Part shown: positions 47,903 through 57,891 of the stretch, one piece after another
How the letters are laid out: each line of letters begins with the position of its first letter
Position numbering within the stretch: the stretch's first letter is position 1
Assembly (NCBI GenBank): GCA_963750895.1
Contig: CAVVSD010000001.1
Span: 62,001 to 126,000, forward strand
Direction of reading: 5' to 3'
Source: CAVVSD01 sp963750895
GTDB lineage: Bacteria; Actinomycetota; Thermoleophilia; Solirubrobacterales; Solirubrobacteraceae
Length of the DNA: 64,000 nucleotides
The notes under the pieces: generated by a model
What the model saw: the letters and a program-made list of their open reading frames with translations, nothing else
What the model was told of the DNA's origin: nothing
Databases searched by the model: none
Position numbers and translations under genes: made by a program

Positions 47903-49443
47903 GCGCCTGGCCGGAAGCCGACGGTCCGCCGCCGCGTCCCGGCCGGCGGATGCTCCTGCGTTTCGCGCTGGGCAGCGTCGCGATCGTCCTGCTCGGGGCC
48001 GCGGTGGTCACGACCGCCCTGCGCCTGGAGATCAACGAGACGGTGCAGGCGTTCGTCCGCGAGACGATCCCGATCCGCGGCGTGCAGAACGTCCTCGACG
48101 ACGTCGAGGCGGGGAAGCCGCAGACGATCCTCGTCCTGGGCTCCGACAAGCGCTACAAGGAGAGCGCGGCGGACGGCGCGCGGTCGGACACGATGATGCT
48201 CATCCGGCTCGATCCGGAGAAGAACGCGACCGCGGTCATGTCGATCCCGCGCGACCTCAAGGCGACGATCCCCGGCCACGGCGTCGACAAGATCAACGCG
48301 GCGTACTCGCTCGGCGGCCCGAAGCTCGCCGTCACGACGGTCCGCAGCCTCCTGAACATCCCGATCAACCACGTCGTCAACGTGAACTTCGGCGGCTTCT
48401 CGCGGGCGGTGAAGCGCCTCGGCTGCTTCTACATCGACGTCGACCGCCGCTACTTCAACGACAACAACCCGCCGGCGGGCGGCGGCGGCGAGCGCTACGC
48501 GGTGATCGACATCGAGCCGGGCTACCAGCGCCTCTGCGGCCTGGACTCCCTCGACTACGTGCGCTTCCGCCACCTCGACGACGACTTCGTGCGCGCCGCG
48601 CGCCAGCAGAGCTACCTGGAGCAGGCCAAGTCGCAGGTCGGCGTCGGGCGGCTGTTCTCCGACCGCGAGGAGCTGCTGCGGATCTTCGGCCGCTACACGC
48701 AGACGGACATCAACTCCGAGGGCGCGATCCTGCGCCTCCTGCGGCTGACCTACGAGGCGACGAAGTCGCCGATCCGCGAGGTCCGCTTCCCGGCCGGGAT
48801 CGAGAACGACACCAGCGGCTCGTACGTCACGATCACCGACGACAACCTGCGCAAGACCGTCCGGCAGTTCCTCGAGGTGCGCGGGTCCTCCGGCTCCGGC
48901 GCACGCAAGCCGACGACGACGACCCCGTCGACCTCGGGCACCAAGGCGAGCGCGAAGAAGAAGGCCTCGAAGAAGTCGAGCTCCGCGGCGCTCGCGCCCG
49001 GCCTCGTGGCGGCGAAGGTGCAGGGCGAGGACTTCGTCGCGACGATGTCGACCAAGGCGGGCAGGCTGCCGGTCTACTACCCCGCGGTCCGCACGAACGC
49101 CGGCTTCGCCAACCAGTCCTCCAACCCGCGGCTCTACACGATCCGAGACCGTGCCGGCTACGCGTACAAGGCGTACCGGATCGTCGGCTACGCGGGCGAG
49201 AACGGCCAGTACTGGGGCGTGCAGGGCACGAGCTGGCGCTCCCCGCCGATCCTCGACGACCCCGGCGGCACGATCAAGATGCGCGGCCGGACGTACCACG
49301 AGTACTACGACGGCACGCGGCTGCGGCTGATCTCCTGGCGCACACCACGAGGCGTCTACTGGGTGTCGAACACGCTGTCGCGCACGCTGACGAACCCGCA
49401 GATGCGCGACATCGCGAAGTCGCTCACGCGCGTCGGCACCTAG
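47899..49443 (+). CDS. LytR-CpsA-Psr (LCP) family protein with C-terminal extension
   Basis: 514 aa, GTG start. One membrane anchor at about residues 19-45 (LLRFALGSVAIVLLGAAVVT). The LCP domain spans about 70-260: LVLGSDKRYKESAADGARSD, MSIPRDLKATIPGHGVDKIN, YSLGGPKLAVTTVRSLLNIP, LDSLDYVRFRHLDDDFVRAA, including the Asp/Arg residues that bind the polyprenyl pyrophosphate. LCP enzymes attach glycopolymers to peptidoglycan. A linker rich in Thr/Ser/Lys (near 330-370) leads to an unassigned C-terminal domain (ENGQYWGVQGTSWRSPPILD). A TACACT -10-like box at 47884-47889 suggests a second promoter. Confidence 0.9.
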   Translation: MSAWPEADGPPPRPGRRMLLRFALGSVAIVLLGAAVVTTALRLEINETVQAFVRETIPIRGVQNVLDDVEAGKPQTILVLGSDKRYKESAADGARSDTMMLIRLDPEKNATAVMSIPRDLKATIPGHGVDKINAAYSLGGPKLAVTTVRSLLNIPINHVVNVNFGGFSRAVKRLGCFYIDVDRRYFNDNNPPAGGGGERYAVIDIEPGYQRLCGLDSLDYVRFRHLDDDFVRAARQQSYLEQAKSQVGVGRLFSDREELLRIFGRYTQTDINSEGAILRLLRLTYEATKSPIREVRFPAGIENDTSGSYVTITDDNLRKTVRQFLEVRGSSGSGARKPTTTTPSTSGTKASAKKKASKKSSSAALAPGLVAAKVQGEDFVATMSTKAGRLPVYYPAVRTNAGFANQSSNPRLYTIRDRAGYAYKAYRIVGYAGENGQYWGVQGTSWRSPPILDDPGGTIKMRGRTYHEYYDGTRLRLISWRTPRGVYWVSNTLSRTLTNPQMRDIAKSLTRVGT

Positions 49444-49460
49444 CTAACCTCACCCGCCTC

Positions 49461-50774
49461 ATGAGCGAGCAGCGCGCACCGATCGGCGTGATCGGCACCG
49501 GCTACGTCGGACTCGTCACCGCCGCCGGTTTCGCGGAGCTCGGGTCCGAGGTCGTCTGCGTCGACATCGACGTGGACAAGATCGATCGCCTGAAGCGCGG
49601 CGAGATCCCCATCTACGAGCCGGGCCTCGCGGAGATCGTCGCGAAGAACCGCGAGCGGATGCACTTCACGACGCAGCTGTCCGACGCGCTCGAGCGCGCG
49701 GAGCTGCTGTTCGTCGCGGTCGGGACGCCGCCGACGTACTCGGGCGACGCCGACCTGAGCGCCGTCCATGCGGTCGTCGAGGCCATGCCGGCCTCCGACC
49801 ACCACGCGCTCGTCATGAAGTCGACGGTGCCGGTCGGGACCGGCGCGTCGATCAAGCGCGTCTTCGCCGAGCAGGGCAAGGCGGGCTTCCGCTACGTGTC
49901 GTGCCCCGAGTTCCTCAAGGAGGGCTCGGCGGTCAAGGACTTCCTGAGTCCGGACCGCGTCGTCGTCGGCGACGACGGCGACTGGGCGGGCGATGCGGTC
50001 GTCGACCTGTACGCGCCGCTCGACGCCCCGCTCGTGCGCACCGACATCTCCTCGGCGGAGATGGTGAAGTTGGCTTCCAACGCCTTCCTGGCCACGAAGA
50101 TCTCGTTCATCAACGAGATCGCGAACGTCTGCGAGGAGACGGGAGCAGACGTCCTCGAGGTCGCGCGCGGCATGGGGCTCGACGACCGCATCGGGTCGAA
50201 GTTCCTCCAGGCGGGCATCGGGTTCGGCGGCTCGTGCTTCCCGAAGGACGTCTCGGCGCTCAAGCAGCTCGCGGGCAACTCCGGCTACCACTTCCAGCTG
50301 CTGAACGCGGTCATCGAGGTCAACGAGCTGCAGAAGCGTCGTGTCGTCGCGAAGCTCCAGAAGCACCTCGGCTCGCTCGTCGGCCGCCGGATCGCGCTCC
50401 TCGGCCTCGCGTTCAAGCCCGACACCGACGACATGCGCGAGGCGTCCTCGCTCGTCCTGAGCGCCCGGCTGCAGGCCGACGGCGCCCAGGTCGTCGCGTT
50501 CGACCCCGTCGCGGAGGCCGAGGCGCGGCGGCTGATCCCGGGCGTGCAGTTCGCCTCCGGCTCGCTCGCCGCGGTCGAGGACGCGGACGCCGTCGTGCTC
50601 GTCACCGAGTGGCAGGAGTTCAAGGAGCTCGACTGGTCGGACGTCGCCTCGCGCATGCGCGGGAGCCTCGTCGTGGACGGCCGCAACGCCCTCGATGCCA
50701 CCGCGGTCCAGGCGGCCGGACTCTCGTACGAGGGCGTCGGGCGCGGCACCGTGGCATCCTTGGCCCTCCCGTGA
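49461..50774 (+). CDS. ugd: UDP-glucose 6-dehydrogenase
   Basis: 437 aa. NAD fold GVIGTGYVGLVTAAGFAELG, FVAVGTPPTYSGDADLSAVH, VMKSTVPVGTGASIKRVFAE, SAEMVKLASNAFLATKISFI (catalytic Lys), the active-site Cys in GIGFGGSCFPKDVSALK and the C-terminal domain LLGLAFKPDTDDMREASSL. It converts UDP-glucose to UDP-glucuronate with two NAD+. It forms a set with the nucleotidyltransferase, the isomerase and the uridylyltransferase further right, pointing to cell-surface polysaccharide synthesis. The closest sequences would be the bacterial UGD of around 430-450 aa. Confidence 0.93.
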   Translation: MSEQRAPIGVIGTGYVGLVTAAGFAELGSEVVCVDIDVDKIDRLKRGEIPIYEPGLAEIVAKNRERMHFTTQLSDALERAELLFVAVGTPPTYSGDADLSAVHAVVEAMPASDHHALVMKSTVPVGTGASIKRVFAEQGKAGFRYVSCPEFLKEGSAVKDFLSPDRVVVGDDGDWAGDAVVDLYAPLDAPLVRTDISSAEMVKLASNAFLATKISFINEIANVCEETGADVLEVARGMGLDDRIGSKFLQAGIGFGGSCFPKDVSALKQLAGNSGYHFQLLNAVIEVNELQKRRVVAKLQKHLGSLVGRRIALLGLAFKPDTDDMREASSLVLSARLQADGAQVVAFDPVAEAEARRLIPGVQFASGSLAAVEDADAVVLVTEWQEFKELDWSDVASRMRGSLVVDGRNALDATAVQAAGLSYEGVGRGTVASLALP

Positions 50775-50784
50775 GAACCCCTCC

Positions 50785-51885
50785 ATGCAGGCGGTGATCC
50801 TGGTCGGGGGCGAAGGCACCAGGCTTCGCCCGCTGACCTCGACCGTCCCCAAGCCCGTCGTTCCGCTCGTGGACAGGCCGTTCATCGTCTACATGCTCGA
50901 GTGGCTGCGCGGCCACGGCGTGGACGATGTGATCCTCTCGTGCGGCTTCCTCGCGACGAGCGTGCGCAACGTCCTGGGCGACGGCTCCGCCTTCGGCCTG
51001 CGGCTGCGTTTCGTCGAGGAGCCCGAGCCGCGCGGCACCGCCGGGGCGCTCAAGTACGCGGAGGGTCTGCTCGAGGAGCGCTTCCTCATGCTCAACGGGG
51101 ACGTGCTGACCGACATCGACCTCACGGCGCAGATCGCGCAGCACGAGTCGACGGGCGCGACCGGCACGCTCGCCCTCGTCCCGGTGACGGATCCGTCGGC
51201 CTACGGCCTGGTGCGCCTGAACGACGACGCGAGCGTCAAGGAGTTCCTCGAGAAGCCGCCCGCCGACCAGATCGACACGAACCTCATCTCCGCCGGCGCG
51301 TACGTCCTCGAGCGCAGCGTGCTCGACCTCGTCCCGGCCGACAAGCCGGTGTCGATCGAGCGGGAGGTCTGGCCGCGACTCGTGGGCAACGGCCTCTTCG
51401 GCTTCACCGCGAACGCCTACTGGCTCGACATCGGGACCCCTGAGCGGTATCTCCAGGGCACGTTCGACATCATCGAGGGCAACGTGGCGACAGCTGTGAC
51501 AGAGCGACTGGGGACCGGCTTCCTCTCGGTGTCCGAGGATGCGGTCGTCGACGGTCGCGTCGTCCCGCCTGCGGTCGTCGAACGCGGCGTGCACATCGCC
51601 CATGGCGCGCACGTCGGGAGCCTCGTCGTGCTGGGCGACGGGGTCAGCGTCGGACGCGGCAGCACGGTGGAGCGCAGCGTCGTGCTGCAGGGCGCAGAGA
51701 TCGGCGCCGACTGCGTGTTGCGCGACTGCATCGTCGGACCCGGTGTGCGCATCGGAGACCGGACGCAGATCACGAACGGTGCCGTGCTGGGAGAGGGCGT
51801 CACGATCGGCGCCGAGAACGTCGTCACGCGCGGAGCTCGCGTGTTCCCGGGGGTGGAACTGCCAGATGGCGCACTCAGGTTCTGA
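50785..51885 (+). CDS. nucleotidyltransferase, mannose-1-phosphate guanylyltransferase-like, with left-handed helix domain
   Basis: 366 aa. N-terminal catalytic domain with the nucleotide-binding signature ILVGGEGTRLRPLTSTVPKP, VVPLVDRPFIVYMLEWLRGH and the metal site FLMLNGDVLTDIDL. From about residue 250 hexapeptide repeats form a left-handed beta-helix (VDGRVVPPAVVERGVHIAHG, GSTVERSVVLQGAEIGADCV). This domain pairing is that of GDP-mannose or ADP-glucose pyrophosphorylases; the nucleotide cannot be told by eye. It starts 10 nt after the ugd stop. The 3' end overlaps the isomerase gene by 20 nt. Confidence 0.87.
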   Translation: MQAVILVGGEGTRLRPLTSTVPKPVVPLVDRPFIVYMLEWLRGHGVDDVILSCGFLATSVRNVLGDGSAFGLRLRFVEEPEPRGTAGALKYAEGLLEERFLMLNGDVLTDIDLTAQIAQHESTGATGTLALVPVTDPSAYGLVRLNDDASVKEFLEKPPADQIDTNLISAGAYVLERSVLDLVPADKPVSIEREVWPRLVGNGLFGFTANAYWLDIGTPERYLQGTFDIIEGNVATAVTERLGTGFLSVSEDAVVDGRVVPPAVVERGVHIAHGAHVGSLVVLGDGVSVGRGSTVERSVVLQGAEIGADCVLRDCIVGPGVRIGDRTQITNGAVLGEGVTIGAENVVTRGARVFPGVELPDGALRF

Positions 51886-52945
51886 CGTCGAGGAGGCGCT
51901 GCGGCTCGACCGCGCCGCCATCGAGGCGGTCGACGCATCCGACCTGCTCACCGACGTGCTCGCGATCCCCGAGCACATGCGCGACGCGCAGTGGAAGGTG
52001 GAGTCCGCGCGACTCGAGGAGTGGGACTCGCCCGGCGGCCTGGTGGTCGCGGGCATGGGCGGCTCCGCGATCGGCGGCGCGCTCGCCAAGGCGGCGCTCG
52101 GCGATCAGGCCTCGCGCCCGATCTTCACCGCGCGCGCGTACGGCCTGCCGGCGTGGACGCAGCCGGACACCACCGTGCTCTGCGCGTCGTACTCGGGCAA
52201 CACCGAGGAGACGCTCGCCTGCTACGAGGCGGCCGGGATGCTCGGCGCCCACCGCATCGTCGTGACGAGCGGCGGCGAGCTCGCGCGCATGGCGCGCAAG
52301 GACGACGTCCCCGTGATCCCGGTGGCGGGCGGCCTGCAGCCGCGCGCCGCGGTCGCATACATGACCATCGCCACCCTCGAGGTCGCGTGGCTGTGCGGGG
52401 CGGGGCCGCGGATGACGACGGAGGTCGACGTCGCGGCCGAGCACCTCGAGGAGCTCGTGACGGAGTGGGGGCCCGACGGCTCCGACGCGTCGGAGGCCAA
52501 GGTCCTCGCGCGCGGGCTGCACGGAGCGATCCCGATCGTCTCCGGCTCGGGCCTGACCGAGGCCGTCGCGTACCGGTGGAAGACCCAGATCAACGAGAAC
52601 GCCAAGCTGCCGGCGTTCGCGAGCGAGCTTCCCGAGCTGAACCACAACGAGATCTGCGGCTGGTCGGGCGCCGGGAGCCTCGGCCGGTTCGCGGCCGTGT
52701 TCCTCGGCGATGCCGACATCCATCCGCGCGTGCGCGACCGGATCGAGCTGACCGAGGGCCTCATCCGCGAGCAGGGCCACGCGACGTTCGTCGTGCGGTC
52801 GCGCGGCCAGACGCGGGTCGAGCGGGTGCTGTCGCTCGTGCTCCTCGGCGACCTCGTGTCGCTCTACCTCGCCGTGCTGCGGGGGATCGACCCGACGCCG
52901 GTGGACGTCATCGAGTCGCTGAAGTCCCGCCTCGCCGAGCGGTAG
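51866..52945 (+). CDS. bifunctional phosphoglucose/phosphomannose isomerase family protein
   Basis: 359 aa, start inside the nucleotidyltransferase 3' end. Double SIS-domain protein: GGLVVAGMGGSAIGGALAKA, VLCASYSGNTEETLACYEAA, GGLQPRAAVAYMTIATLEVA, SGSGLTEAVAYRWKTQINEN, AKLPAFASELPELNHNEICG (catalytic Glu-Asn-His region) and ELTEGLIREQGHATFVV. It interconverts fructose-6-phosphate with glucose-6-phosphate and mannose-6-phosphate, which feeds the guanylyltransferase-type enzyme before it. The length and SIS pattern equal the archaeal-actinobacterial PGI/PMI class. Confidence 0.9.
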   Translation: MAHSGSDVEEALRLDRAAIEAVDASDLLTDVLAIPEHMRDAQWKVESARLEEWDSPGGLVVAGMGGSAIGGALAKAALGDQASRPIFTARAYGLPAWTQPDTTVLCASYSGNTEETLACYEAAGMLGAHRIVVTSGGELARMARKDDVPVIPVAGGLQPRAAVAYMTIATLEVAWLCGAGPRMTTEVDVAAEHLEELVTEWGPDGSDASEAKVLARGLHGAIPIVSGSGLTEAVAYRWKTQINENAKLPAFASELPELNHNEICGWSGAGSLGRFAAVFLGDADIHPRVRDRIELTEGLIREQGHATFVVRSRGQTRVERVLSLVLLGDLVSLYLAVLRGIDPTPVDVIESLKSRLAER

Positions 52946-52967
52946 GACCAGGCCTTCCGGATAAAGG

Positions 52968-52984
52968 CGGACGCTCGGCGTCCG
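52968..52984 (+). promoter_or_regulatory. hairpin between the isomerase and GGDEF-EAL genes
   Basis: CGGACGC, TCG loop, GCGTCCG: a perfect 7-bp stem ending 11 nt before the ATG of the GGDEF-EAL gene. A short imperfect stem (CCTT/AAGG) lies just upstream. It may end transcription of the polysaccharide genes or control translation of the next gene. No T-run follows. Confidence 0.45.
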
Positions 52985-52995
52985 ATAGCTGTGGC

Positions 52996-54726
52996 ATGCG
53001 CGCACGGCGACGATCGGCGATGAGCCGGGCGGTCCTCACCCAGCGCCGCCTGCGCCTGGAGCGCGATCGCGCGCAGCGCTACCTGGACGTCGCCGGCACG
53101 CTCGTGGTCGTCCTCGACGACGCGGGCCGGGTCGAGCTCATCAACCGGCAGGGCTGCGAGCTGCTCGGGTTCGACGAGGACGAGCTGCTCGGGCGCGACT
53201 GGTTCGGCGCCGTCGTGCCGGCCGCCGATCGCCTCGACGCCCGCCTCGCGTTCATGCGCCTGGTGTCCGGCGTCGACACCGCGGGCTCGAGCCTCGAGGC
53301 GCTCGTGGAGACCCGCGGCGGCGAGACGCGCACGATCGCCTGGCGCAACGCGGTCCTCCACGACCGCGCCGGCCGCGTCACCTCGGTCCTGCGTTCGGGG
53401 GAGGACGTCACCGAGCGCAAGCGCGCCGAGGCCCAGGTCGCGTTCCTCGCCTACCACGACCGCCTCACCGGCCTCGCGAACCGGACGCTCCTGGAGGCGC
53501 AGGTCCGCCGCGACCTCGGCCGCGCCCGCCGCACCGACGGCTCGCTCGCGCTCCTCTACTTCGACCTCGACAACTTCAAGCTCGTCAACGACTCGCTCGG
53601 CCACCAGGCCGGCGACGCGGTGCTGGCCGAGGCCGCGCGCCGCGTCTCGGACCTCACGCGGACCGGCGACGTGCTGGCACGCCAGGGCGGCGACGAGTTC
53701 CTGCTCCTGCTCGGCTCCGGCGGCGACGAGGACCCGCGCCGTGCCGCGCAGACCGCGGGCGAGCGGATCGCCGCCGCGCTCGACGAGCCCTTCGAGATCT
53801 CCGATGCGCTCTTCCACGTCGGCGCGTCGATCGGCGTCGCGCTGTACCCGGAGCACGCGGCCGACGCGGACACGCTCTTCAAGCACGCCGACCACGCGAT
53901 GTACCAGGCCAAGCGCCGCGGTGGCGGCACGGTGGCGTTCTACGAGGCGGAGGCGACGGACGCCCGTGAGCGGCTCTCGCTCACGTCGCGGCTGCGGCGC
54001 GCGATCCGCGAGGGCGAGCTGCGCCTGCACGTGCAGCCGATCGTCGACGTCCAGGACTCCCGCATCGTCGCCGTCGAGGCGCTGGTCCGCTGGCAGGACC
54101 CCGAGCACGGGCTCATCCCGCCGGCGATGTTCATCGGCGTCGCGGAGGAGACCGGCCTCATCGACGGCATCGGGGACTGGGTCCTCGAGGCCCTGTGCGC
54201 GCACGGCGCGCTGTGGCGCGAGCAGGGCTTCGAGCCGCTGCTCACGTTCAACGTCTCGCCGCGCCAGCTGCGGCGTCCCGATCTCGTCGAGTCGATCCTC
54301 GAGCGCATCGAGCGCTACGACCTCGAGCCCGACCGCTTCTGCGCGGAGCTGACGGAGAGCGCGATCCTCAGCGACGAGCGCGCGCACCGCACGACGCTCT
54401 CGGACCTCGCCGACGCGGGCCTGGCCCTCGCCATCGACGACTTCGGCGCCGGCCACTCCTCGCTCGGACGCCTCCGCGACCTGCCCGTCCAGATGCTCAA
54501 GGTCGACCGCTGCTTCCTCGAGCGCGTGCCGGACGACCCGAGCTCGTCGGCGATCGTCGCCGCCGTGCTCATGCTGGGCACGGCGCTCGGGACGACGACG
54601 GTCGTCGAGGGCGTCGAGGAGCCGGAGCAGCTCGAGTACCTGCGCCGCCACGGCGCGACGCTGGCCCAGGGCTTCCTCCTCGGGCACCCGGTCCCGGCCG
54701 AGGACCTCATGCCGGTCGCCCGCTGA
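52996..54726 (+). CDS. PAS-GGDEF-EAL bifunctional cyclic-di-GMP protein
   Basis: 576 aa. PAS domain at residues 30-140 (YLDVAGTLVVVLDDAGRVEL, LLGFDEDELLGRDWFG). GGDEF domain at 155-315 with an intact site ARQGGDEFLLLLGSG and DLDNFKLVNDSLGHQAGDAV. EAL domain from 330 with EALVRWQDPEHGLIPPAMFI, FNVSPRQLRRPDL, ELTESAILSDERAHRTTLSD, IDDFGAGHSSLGRLRDLP, LKVDRCFLERVPDD and VEGVEEPEQL. All catalytic residues of both domains look intact, so it may make and break cyclic-di-GMP with the PAS domain tuning the balance. No membrane segment is visible. Confidence 0.92.
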   Translation: MRARRRSAMSRAVLTQRRLRLERDRAQRYLDVAGTLVVVLDDAGRVELINRQGCELLGFDEDELLGRDWFGAVVPAADRLDARLAFMRLVSGVDTAGSSLEALVETRGGETRTIAWRNAVLHDRAGRVTSVLRSGEDVTERKRAEAQVAFLAYHDRLTGLANRTLLEAQVRRDLGRARRTDGSLALLYFDLDNFKLVNDSLGHQAGDAVLAEAARRVSDLTRTGDVLARQGGDEFLLLLGSGGDEDPRRAAQTAGERIAAALDEPFEISDALFHVGASIGVALYPEHAADADTLFKHADHAMYQAKRRGGGTVAFYEAEATDARERLSLTSRLRRAIREGELRLHVQPIVDVQDSRIVAVEALVRWQDPEHGLIPPAMFIGVAEETGLIDGIGDWVLEALCAHGALWREQGFEPLLTFNVSPRQLRRPDLVESILERIERYDLEPDRFCAELTESAILSDERAHRTTLSDLADAGLALAIDDFGAGHSSLGRLRDLPVQMLKVDRCFLERVPDDPSSSAIVAAVLMLGTALGTTTVVEGVEEPEQLEYLRRHGATLAQGFLLGHPVPAEDLMPVAR

Positions 54727-54745
54727 GGCGTCGCAGGAACCTTGA

Positions 54746-54767
54746 CACAACTCTGGTAGGGTTTGTG
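54746..54767. promoter_or_regulatory. dyad operator and promoter region of the MerR-ahcY operon
   Basis: CACAACTCTGGTAGGGTTTGTG is an imperfect dyad (AACTCT-GGT-AGGGTT inside CACAA/TTGTG arms). TTGACA precedes it (54742-54747). TAGGGT (54757-54762) looks like a -10 box, but at only 9 nt from TTGACA they cannot be one normal promoter. MerR regulators bind dyads inside their promoters, so autoregulation is plausible. The ATG lies 5 nt later. Confidence 0.55.
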
Positions 54768-54771
54768 CGCG

Positions 54772-55151
54772 ATGGACGCGCTGACCATCCAGGAGGCCGC
54801 AGAGACGACCGGATGGTCGTCTCGCATGCTGCGGTACATCGAGCGCAGCGGTCTCGTGGCACCGCCCCGTTCGGAGAGCGGTTACCGACTGTACGGCCCG
54901 GCCGAGCTGCAGCGTCTGCGGACGCTGCGCGAGCTGCTCGACCGCTTCGGCATCGGTCTCGGCGACGTCGGCTTCGCGCAGCGCATGCGCACCGACGCCG
55001 ACCTCTCCGCGGCGATCGAGTCGTGGCTGGAGTCCCAGGCCAGGCGTCCTGAGCACGTCCCAGCAGCCGACTGGCTGCTGTTCGAGCAGGAGAAGCACGA
55101 GCGTCTCCTGTCCGCAACTGCCGCAGTGTCCCCACCCCTCAAGGAGGCCGG

Positions 55152-55155
<4 letters not shown>
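54772..55155 (+). CDS. MerR-family transcriptional regulator
   Basis: 127 aa. MerR HTH at the N-terminus: LTIQEAAETTGWSSRMLRYI, ERSGLVAPPRSESGYRLYGP, AELQRLRTLRELLDRFGIGL. The rest (QRMRTDADLSAAIESWLESQ) is short and has no metal-binding Cys, unlike metal sensors. TTG 54763 would add three residues but is less likely. Its stop overlaps the ATG of ahcY (55152-55155), so it is coupled to adenosylhomocysteinase and probably adjusts its level to a methylation-cycle signal. Confidence 0.88.
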
Positions 55156-56603
<1,448 letters not shown>

Positions 56604-56618
56604 ACCCAAGGGATCGCC

Positions 56619-57881
56619 ATGGCCGGCTCGGTCATCGCCGACCCGGCTCTGGCGCCCGAGGGTGAGGCACGGATCGGCTGGGCGGACGGGCAGATGCCCG
56701 TCCTCCGGTCGATCCGCTCGCGCTTCGCGACCGAGCGCCCGCTGGAGGGCGTCTCGGTCGCAGCGTGCCTGCACGTCACCGCGGAGACCGCGGTGCTCGT
56801 CCGCACGCTGCGGGCCGGAGGCGCGAACGTCGCGATCTGCGCGGCCAACCCGCTCGCCACGCAGGACGACGTCGCCGCCGCGCTGGCGGCCGACAGCGAC
56901 ACGACGGTGCTGGCCGTCCACGGCGAGAACGCCGACCAGTACGCGCAGCACGTCGCCGCGCTCGCGGGCTCCGGGCCCGACATCACGCTCGACGACGGCG
57001 CCGACCTCGTCGGCGTCATGCACGCCGCCTTCCCCGACGCCGTGCCCGGGCTGCGCGGCGCCACCGAGGAGACGACGACCGGCCTGCTGCGGATGCGCAC
57101 GATGCAGGCGGCAGGACGTCTCGACTGCCCGGTCGTCGCCGTGAACGAGGCGCAGATCGAGCGGGCGTTCAACGACCGCTACGGCACCGGTCAGTCGACC
57201 CTCGACGGCATCCTGCGCGCGACGAACCTCTTCCTCGCCGGCCGCGCCGTCGTCGTGCTCGGCTACGGCTGGACCGGCCGCGGCGTCGCGCAGCGCGCCC
57301 GGGGCGCGGGTGCCAGCGTCATCGTGTGCGAGGTCGATCCGATGCGCGCGCTCGAGGCCCGCATGGAGGGCTTCGAGGTCATGCCTGCGCTCGAGGCCGC
57401 CGAGCGGGGCGAGGTCTTCATCACCGTGACCGGCTCACGCGAGGTGCTCCGCCGCGAGCACTTCGAGCGGATGCCCGACAACGCGGTGCTGGCCAACGCC
57501 GGGCACTTCGACGTCGAGATCTCACGCGGGGACCTGCTGGCGATGGCGGCCGGCCGCGTGCGCGAGGTGCGCCCGCTCGTCGAGCAGTACGAGATCGACG
57601 GGCGGCGCCTGAACCTGCTCGCCAGCGGTCGCGTCGTGAACCTCGCCGCGGCGGAGGGTCATCCGGCCTCGGTCATGGACCTCTCCTTCGCCGTCCACGC
57701 CCTCGTCGTCGAGGACCTGATCACCCGCGCCGAGCCGCTCGGCCCGGGCGTGCACGCCGTTCCGGCGGAGATCGACCGGGCTGTCGCGCGGCTGAAGCTG
57801 GAGTCGCTCGGGGTCGGGATCGACGCGTTGCGTCCCGACCAGCAGGAGTACCTGCGCAGCTGGGCCCCCGGCTCGGGGTAG
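56619..57881 (+). CDS. adenosylhomocysteinase-like paralogue, short type, with altered catalytic residues
   Basis: 420 aa, 15 nt after ahcY. It matches the short SAHH class of Thermotoga and archaea (lacks the internal insert and the C-terminal KxxHYRY tail): CLHVTAETAVLVRTL, NPLATQDDVAAALAADS, ITLDDGADLVGVM, RGATEETTTGLLRMR, RYGTGQSTLDGILRATNLFL, VLGYGWTGRGVAQRARGAG and VNLAAAEGHPASVMDLSF. At the position of ahcY Lys238-x3-Asp242-Asn243 it reads Glu181-x3-Asn185-Asp186 (IERAFND). The catalytic Lys and Asp are thus lost while NAD and substrate motifs remain. It may be a regulatory pseudo-enzyme or act on another nucleoside thioether. Confidence 0.9.
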   Translation: MAGSVIADPALAPEGEARIGWADGQMPVLRSIRSRFATERPLEGVSVAACLHVTAETAVLVRTLRAGGANVAICAANPLATQDDVAAALAADSDTTVLAVHGENADQYAQHVAALAGSGPDITLDDGADLVGVMHAAFPDAVPGLRGATEETTTGLLRMRTMQAAGRLDCPVVAVNEAQIERAFNDRYGTGQSTLDGILRATNLFLAGRAVVVLGYGWTGRGVAQRARGAGASVIVCEVDPMRALEARMEGFEVMPALEAAERGEVFITVTGSREVLRREHFERMPDNAVLANAGHFDVEISRGDLLAMAAGRVREVRPLVEQYEIDGRRLNLLASGRVVNLAAAEGHPASVMDLSFAVHALVVEDLITRAEPLGPGVHAVPAEIDRAVARLKLESLGVGIDALRPDQQEYLRSWAPGSG

Positions 57882-57891
57882 CATCGCCGCC

